Source of the DNA: Zobellia roscoffensis
GTDB lineage: Bacteria > Bacteroidota > Bacteroidia > Flavobacteriales > Flavobacteriaceae
Assembly (NCBI RefSeq): GCF_015330165.1
Contig: NZ_JADDXT010000002.1
Span: 2,817,646 to 2,881,645 of the forward strand
Length of the DNA stretch: 64,000 nt
Reading direction: 5' to 3'
The translations under genes were made by a program, and so were the position numbers. Shown in pieces: positions 61,033 through 64,000 of this stretch. The first letter of the stretch is position 1, and the number at the start of each line of letters is the position of its first letter. Below the pieces are notes generated by a model. That model had not been told where the DNA came from and made no database searches. It was given only the letters and a program-made list of their open reading frames with translations.

Positions 61033-63432
61033 ATGATAACCAATACAGAACTAGAATATAAAGGAAACTTATACCCCAATCATATTGTAGATTATGTAAG
61101 GGATAAGGATAAGTTTTATTTTACTACCGATAACGGTGTAATTTTAGAAGTCACCGTAATTCAAGATAGAACCATACGGTTCCGTTATGCCACTGAACAT
61201 GCATTTCAGCCAGATTTTTCATATGCTATTGACCCTAATGCAAGTAGGGGATATAGTCACTTAGACTGTTTAGAAACAAAAACGGAATACATAATAGAGA
61301 CCTCAAAACTGCAGGTCTTAGTTGATAAAAAAACATTACGCACCCAGATATCCGATTTAAACGGTAATATCATAATGGAAGACGAACTTGGTTTTCATTG
61401 GGAAGAAAACTATGAGCACGGTGGTAATACCGTAAAAATGAGTAAAATCACCCAAAATACCGAAAGTTTTTACGGTATGGGAGATAAAGCCACCCACAGT
61501 AACCTTAAAGGAAAAAGGGTAAACAACTGGGTAACCGATCAATACGCTTACGGCAAAGACCAAGACCCGCTTTATAAGGCAATTCCTTTTTATATTGGTT
61601 TGCACAGTGGTCAAGCCTATGGTGTTTTCTTTGATAATAGTTTTAGAACCCATTTTGATTTTGCACATGAACGTCGTTCTACCACTAGTTTTTGGGGAGA
61701 TGGTGGAGAAATGAACTATTATTTCTTCTACGGGCCAGAAATGCACAAAGTAGTTAGAGCCTACACCAATTTGACCGGAGCCCCAGAATTACCACCATTA
61801 TGGGCATTGGGGTATCATCAGTCAAAATGGAGTTATTTCCCAGAAAGTAATGTAAAGGAAATAGCTAAGCAGTTCCGAGACCTAAAAATACCATGTGATG
61901 CCATTTATTTGGATATTGATTATATGGATGGTTTTAGATGTTTTACATGGGATAAAAAGAGATTTCCAGAGCCTAAACGCATGATTGACGAATTGTTTGA
62001 AGACGGCTTTAAGACCGTAGTCATGATCGATCCAGGTATTAAGGTAGATAAAGATTATTGGATTTATCAAGAAGCAGTAGAAAATGATTACTTCTGTAAA
62101 CGAGCAGATGGTCCAAGAATGAAAGGAAAAGTATGGCCAGGAGAATGTAACTTCCCTGATTTTACCAATCCAGAAGTACGTGAGTGGTGGGCGGAACTTT
62201 ATAAGGAGTTCATGGCCGAGATAGGTGTACATGCCGTTTGGAACGATATGAATGAACCAGCGGTAATGGAAGTACCTACTAAAACGGCTCCGTTAGATAC
62301 ACGTCATGATTATGACGGTCACCCTAGTAGCCACAGAAAAGCGCATAACATTTATGGTATGCAAATGGTAAGGGCAACTTATGAAGGTGTAAAAAGATAT
62401 GTATATCCTAAAAGACCGTTAGTAATAACAAGAGCTGCTTATGCAGGTACACAACGTTTTGCTTCAACCTGGACAGGAGATAATGTTGCTACTTGGGAGC
62501 ATTTATGGATAGCCAATGTTCAAATGCAACGTATGTGTATGAGCGGTTATTCTTTTGTTGGTTCTGATATTGGAGGTTTTGCAGAACAGCCTAACGGTGA
62601 GCTTTTTGCAAGATGGATTCAATTGGGTATTTTTCATCCTTTTTGCAGGGTGCATTCAAGTGGAGATCATGGTGCGCAAGAACCTTGGTCTTTTGGAAAA
62701 GAAGTTACAGATATCGTTAGGAAGTTTATAGAACTACGTTACGAGTTATTGCCTTATCTCTATACCATGTTTTGGAGGTATTCTAAGGAGGGGACACCTA
62801 TGTTATTACCTATAGTTTGTTATGATCAAGAAGATACACAAACACATTTTAGAACAGATGAATTCATTTTTGGAGAACAGATTTTAGTATGTCCAATACA
62901 AGAACCAAATGCTAAAGGGCGTAGAATGTATATTCCTAGAGGTGATTGGTATAATTATTGGAATGATGAAATTGTAGAAGGCGGAAAAGAAAAATGGGTA
63001 GTTGCAGATATTGATAAGATTCCATTGTTTATAAAGGCAGGTGCTATTATTCCAAAATACCCTGTGCAGCAGTATGTGGGTGAGTTGGAGATTAAGGAGT
63101 TGATATTGGATGTTTATTTTACCGAAGGAGCAGAAAACTCTACCGTTTATGAGGATGCCGAAGATGGGTATGCTTACGAAAACGGGAAATACAGTTTAAG
63201 AAACTTTAAACTTTTAGGTAAAAAGGGTGAACTGAAAATACAACAATTTAAAGATGGTGCTTTTATAACGAGCTATGAAACTTTCAAAATTAAATTGCAC
63301 GGTCTTCCTTTTAAAATAGGAAAAGTGCAGGTAGATAATGAGAAGGTAGCTATAAAGGATATCATGCCAAATGGAGATAACACGGTGCATGTAAGCAAAG
63401 ATTTTACTCAATTGCGCATTACTGCCGAATAA
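61033..63432 (+). CDS. GH31 alpha-glucosidase
   Basis: A 799-residue glycoside hydrolase family 31 enzyme without a signal peptide. The catalytic nucleophile is Asp405 in WNDMNEP and the acid/base is Asp512 in GSDIGGF. The N-terminal galactose-mutarotase-like domain (about 25-230), the barrel (about 250-600; LPPLWALGYHQSKWSYF) and the C-terminal beta-sandwiches are all in place. It probably releases glucose from maltodextrins or related alpha-glucans in the cytosol. The location next to glgB supports a glycogen/maltodextrin role, but alpha-xylosidase activity cannot be excluded. Confidence 0.93.
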   Translation: MITNTELEYKGNLYPNHIVDYVRDKDKFYFTTDNGVILEVTVIQDRTIRFRYATEHAFQPDFSYAIDPNASRGYSHLDCLETKTEYIIETSKLQVLVDKKTLRTQISDLNGNIIMEDELGFHWEENYEHGGNTVKMSKITQNTESFYGMGDKATHSNLKGKRVNNWVTDQYAYGKDQDPLYKAIPFYIGLHSGQAYGVFFDNSFRTHFDFAHERRSTTSFWGDGGEMNYYFFYGPEMHKVVRAYTNLTGAPELPPLWALGYHQSKWSYFPESNVKEIAKQFRDLKIPCDAIYLDIDYMDGFRCFTWDKKRFPEPKRMIDELFEDGFKTVVMIDPGIKVDKDYWIYQEAVENDYFCKRADGPRMKGKVWPGECNFPDFTNPEVREWWAELYKEFMAEIGVHAVWNDMNEPAVMEVPTKTAPLDTRHDYDGHPSSHRKAHNIYGMQMVRATYEGVKRYVYPKRPLVITRAAYAGTQRFASTWTGDNVATWEHLWIANVQMQRMCMSGYSFVGSDIGGFAEQPNGELFARWIQLGIFHPFCRVHSSGDHGAQEPWSFGKEVTDIVRKFIELRYELLPYLYTMFWRYSKEGTPMLLPIVCYDQEDTQTHFRTDEFIFGEQILVCPIQEPNAKGRRMYIPRGDWYNYWNDEIVEGGKEKWVVADIDKIPLFIKAGAIIPKYPVQQYVGELEIKELILDVYFTEGAENSTVYEDAEDGYAYENGKYSLRNFKLLGKKGELKIQQFKDGAFITSYETFKIKLHGLPFKIGKVQVDNEKVAIKDIMPNGDNTVHVSKDFTQLRITAE

Positions 63433-63468
63433 CTTTTTTCGTATTTTACAGGTCTAAACATAACCGTA

Positions 63469-64000
63469 ATGAAAAAGATAATTTTAGTTTTAGCCCTATT
63501 CTTGGGTGTAGCTGCGTGTAAAACAAATCCGTTTACAGGCAAAAAAGTATTAAATTTTTATCCAAATAGTCAAGTTTTTCCAACTGCATTTGCACAGTAT
63601 GATCAATTCTTAACAGAAAACAAAGTAGTTGAGAATACAGTAGACGCAAGAATGATTATTAAGGTAGGACAGCGTATTTCTTCTGCTGCAGAAAAGTGGT
63701 TAAATGCTAATGGCTATGCCGGATATCTTAAGGATTACAAATGGGAATACAACCTAGTAGATGACAAAACAGTAAACGCATGGTGTATGCCAGGTGGTAA
63801 AATTGTCTTTTATACAGGTATTTTGCCTATTTGTGCAGGAGAAAGAGGTGTTGCAGTTGTTATGGGTCATGAGGTGGCACATGCTTTGGCAGATCACGGG
63901 GCGCAACGTATGAGTGCAGGAACTCTGCAGCAGTTAGGAGCTGTAGCCGGTAATGTTGCTATTCAGGATCCACAGAAAAGAGAGATGTTCAATCAGGCCT
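63469..64000 (+). CDS. M48 family metallopeptidase lipoprotein (incomplete at window end)
   Basis: The first 177 codons of a gene that runs off the right edge. The signal peptide ends at lipobox Cys17 (GVAACKTNPFTG). The zinc motif HEVAH begins at residue 134, as in M48 peptidases of the BepA/YfgC and LoiP type, which degrade or repair misassembled outer-membrane proteins. AWCMPGGKIVFYTGILP just before it is also family-typical. The second zinc Glu would lie outside the window. The ATG at 63469 is 36 bases after the GH31 stop. Confidence 0.92.
   Translation, partial: MKKIILVLALFLGVAACKTNPFTGKKVLNFYPNSQVFPTAFAQYDQFLTENKVVENTVDARMIIKVGQRISSAAEKWLNANGYAGYLKDYKWEYNLVDDKTVNAWCMPGGKIVFYTGILPICAGERGVAVVMGHEVAHALADHGAQRMSAGTLQQLGAVAGNVAIQDPQKREMFNQA

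Overview
The window is chromosomal DNA of a member of the Bacteroidota, most likely a (marine) Flavobacteriaceae species. The evidence is low GC, many signal peptides ending in AQ and lipoboxes, no Shine-Dalgarno-like purine tracts before starts, promoter elements of the Bacteroidota type (TAnnTTTG, sometimes with an upstream TTG), a TonB-dependent receptor paired with a DUF4249 lipoprotein, BshC of bacillithiol synthesis, DUF3500 and DUF6252-like lipoproteins and many small outer-membrane beta-barrels. I assign no species. I found no rRNA, tRNA, insertion sequence, prophage or CRISPR array. Most of the window looks like stable core genome.

Layout. 1-7.4 kb: GNAT acetyltransferase, DUF4337-like membrane protein, MBL-fold hydrolase, large M14 peptidase, bshC and a flavin-binding pdxH-like protein. 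7.5-10.9 kb: TonB receptor plus DUF4249 lipoprotein operon. 11.5-16.2 kb: guaA, a five-LysM protein fused to a type 1 periplasmic-binding-like domain, OsmC, and a DUF922-type HExxH protein with a TTG start. 16.3-19.9 kb: a leftward run of six small envelope proteins, two carrying 11-unit trinucleotide repeats that encode pure Asp or Glu linkers. 20.1-22.9 kb: a TPR sensor histidine kinase and LytTR response regulator. 23-30.2 kb: housekeeping genes (pyrG, yidC, mnmA, a nitronate monooxygenase-like enzyme). 30.2-36.3 kb: a large cytochrome c/HEAT lipoprotein, DUF2007, DinB-fold, DUF3500 and an unknown protein. 36.6-43.4 kb: a tight SpoIIM / membrane protein / DUF4129 / DUF4350 / MoxR / DUF58 operon facing a divergent RDD gene. 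43.5-47.5 kb: TRIC channel, cyclophilin, NUDIX CoA pyrophosphatase, PlsC and an ECF sigma factor with a membrane partner. 47.8-64 kb: NDH-2, GH13 alpha-glucosidase, tandem paralogous envelope proteins, xerD, beta-barrels, aroQ, lpdA, msrB, a collagen-repeat lipoprotein, glgB, GH31 alpha-glucosidase and the start of an M48 peptidase.

How they work together. Cytosolic nucleotide synthesis (guaA, pyrG), tRNA thiolation (mnmA), membrane protein insertion (yidC), respiration (NDH-2, lpdA) and glycogen/maltodextrin metabolism (glgB, GH31, GH13) sit among envelope modules. No complete new defence or mobile system is visible. The least explained parts are the acidic-linker lipoprotein cluster beside the LytTR two-component system, a cluster of six TTATC/GATAA (DnaA-box-like) cores at 36.4-36.55 kb, a perfect 23-bp inverted repeat at 621-643, and the MoxR operon facing RDD.
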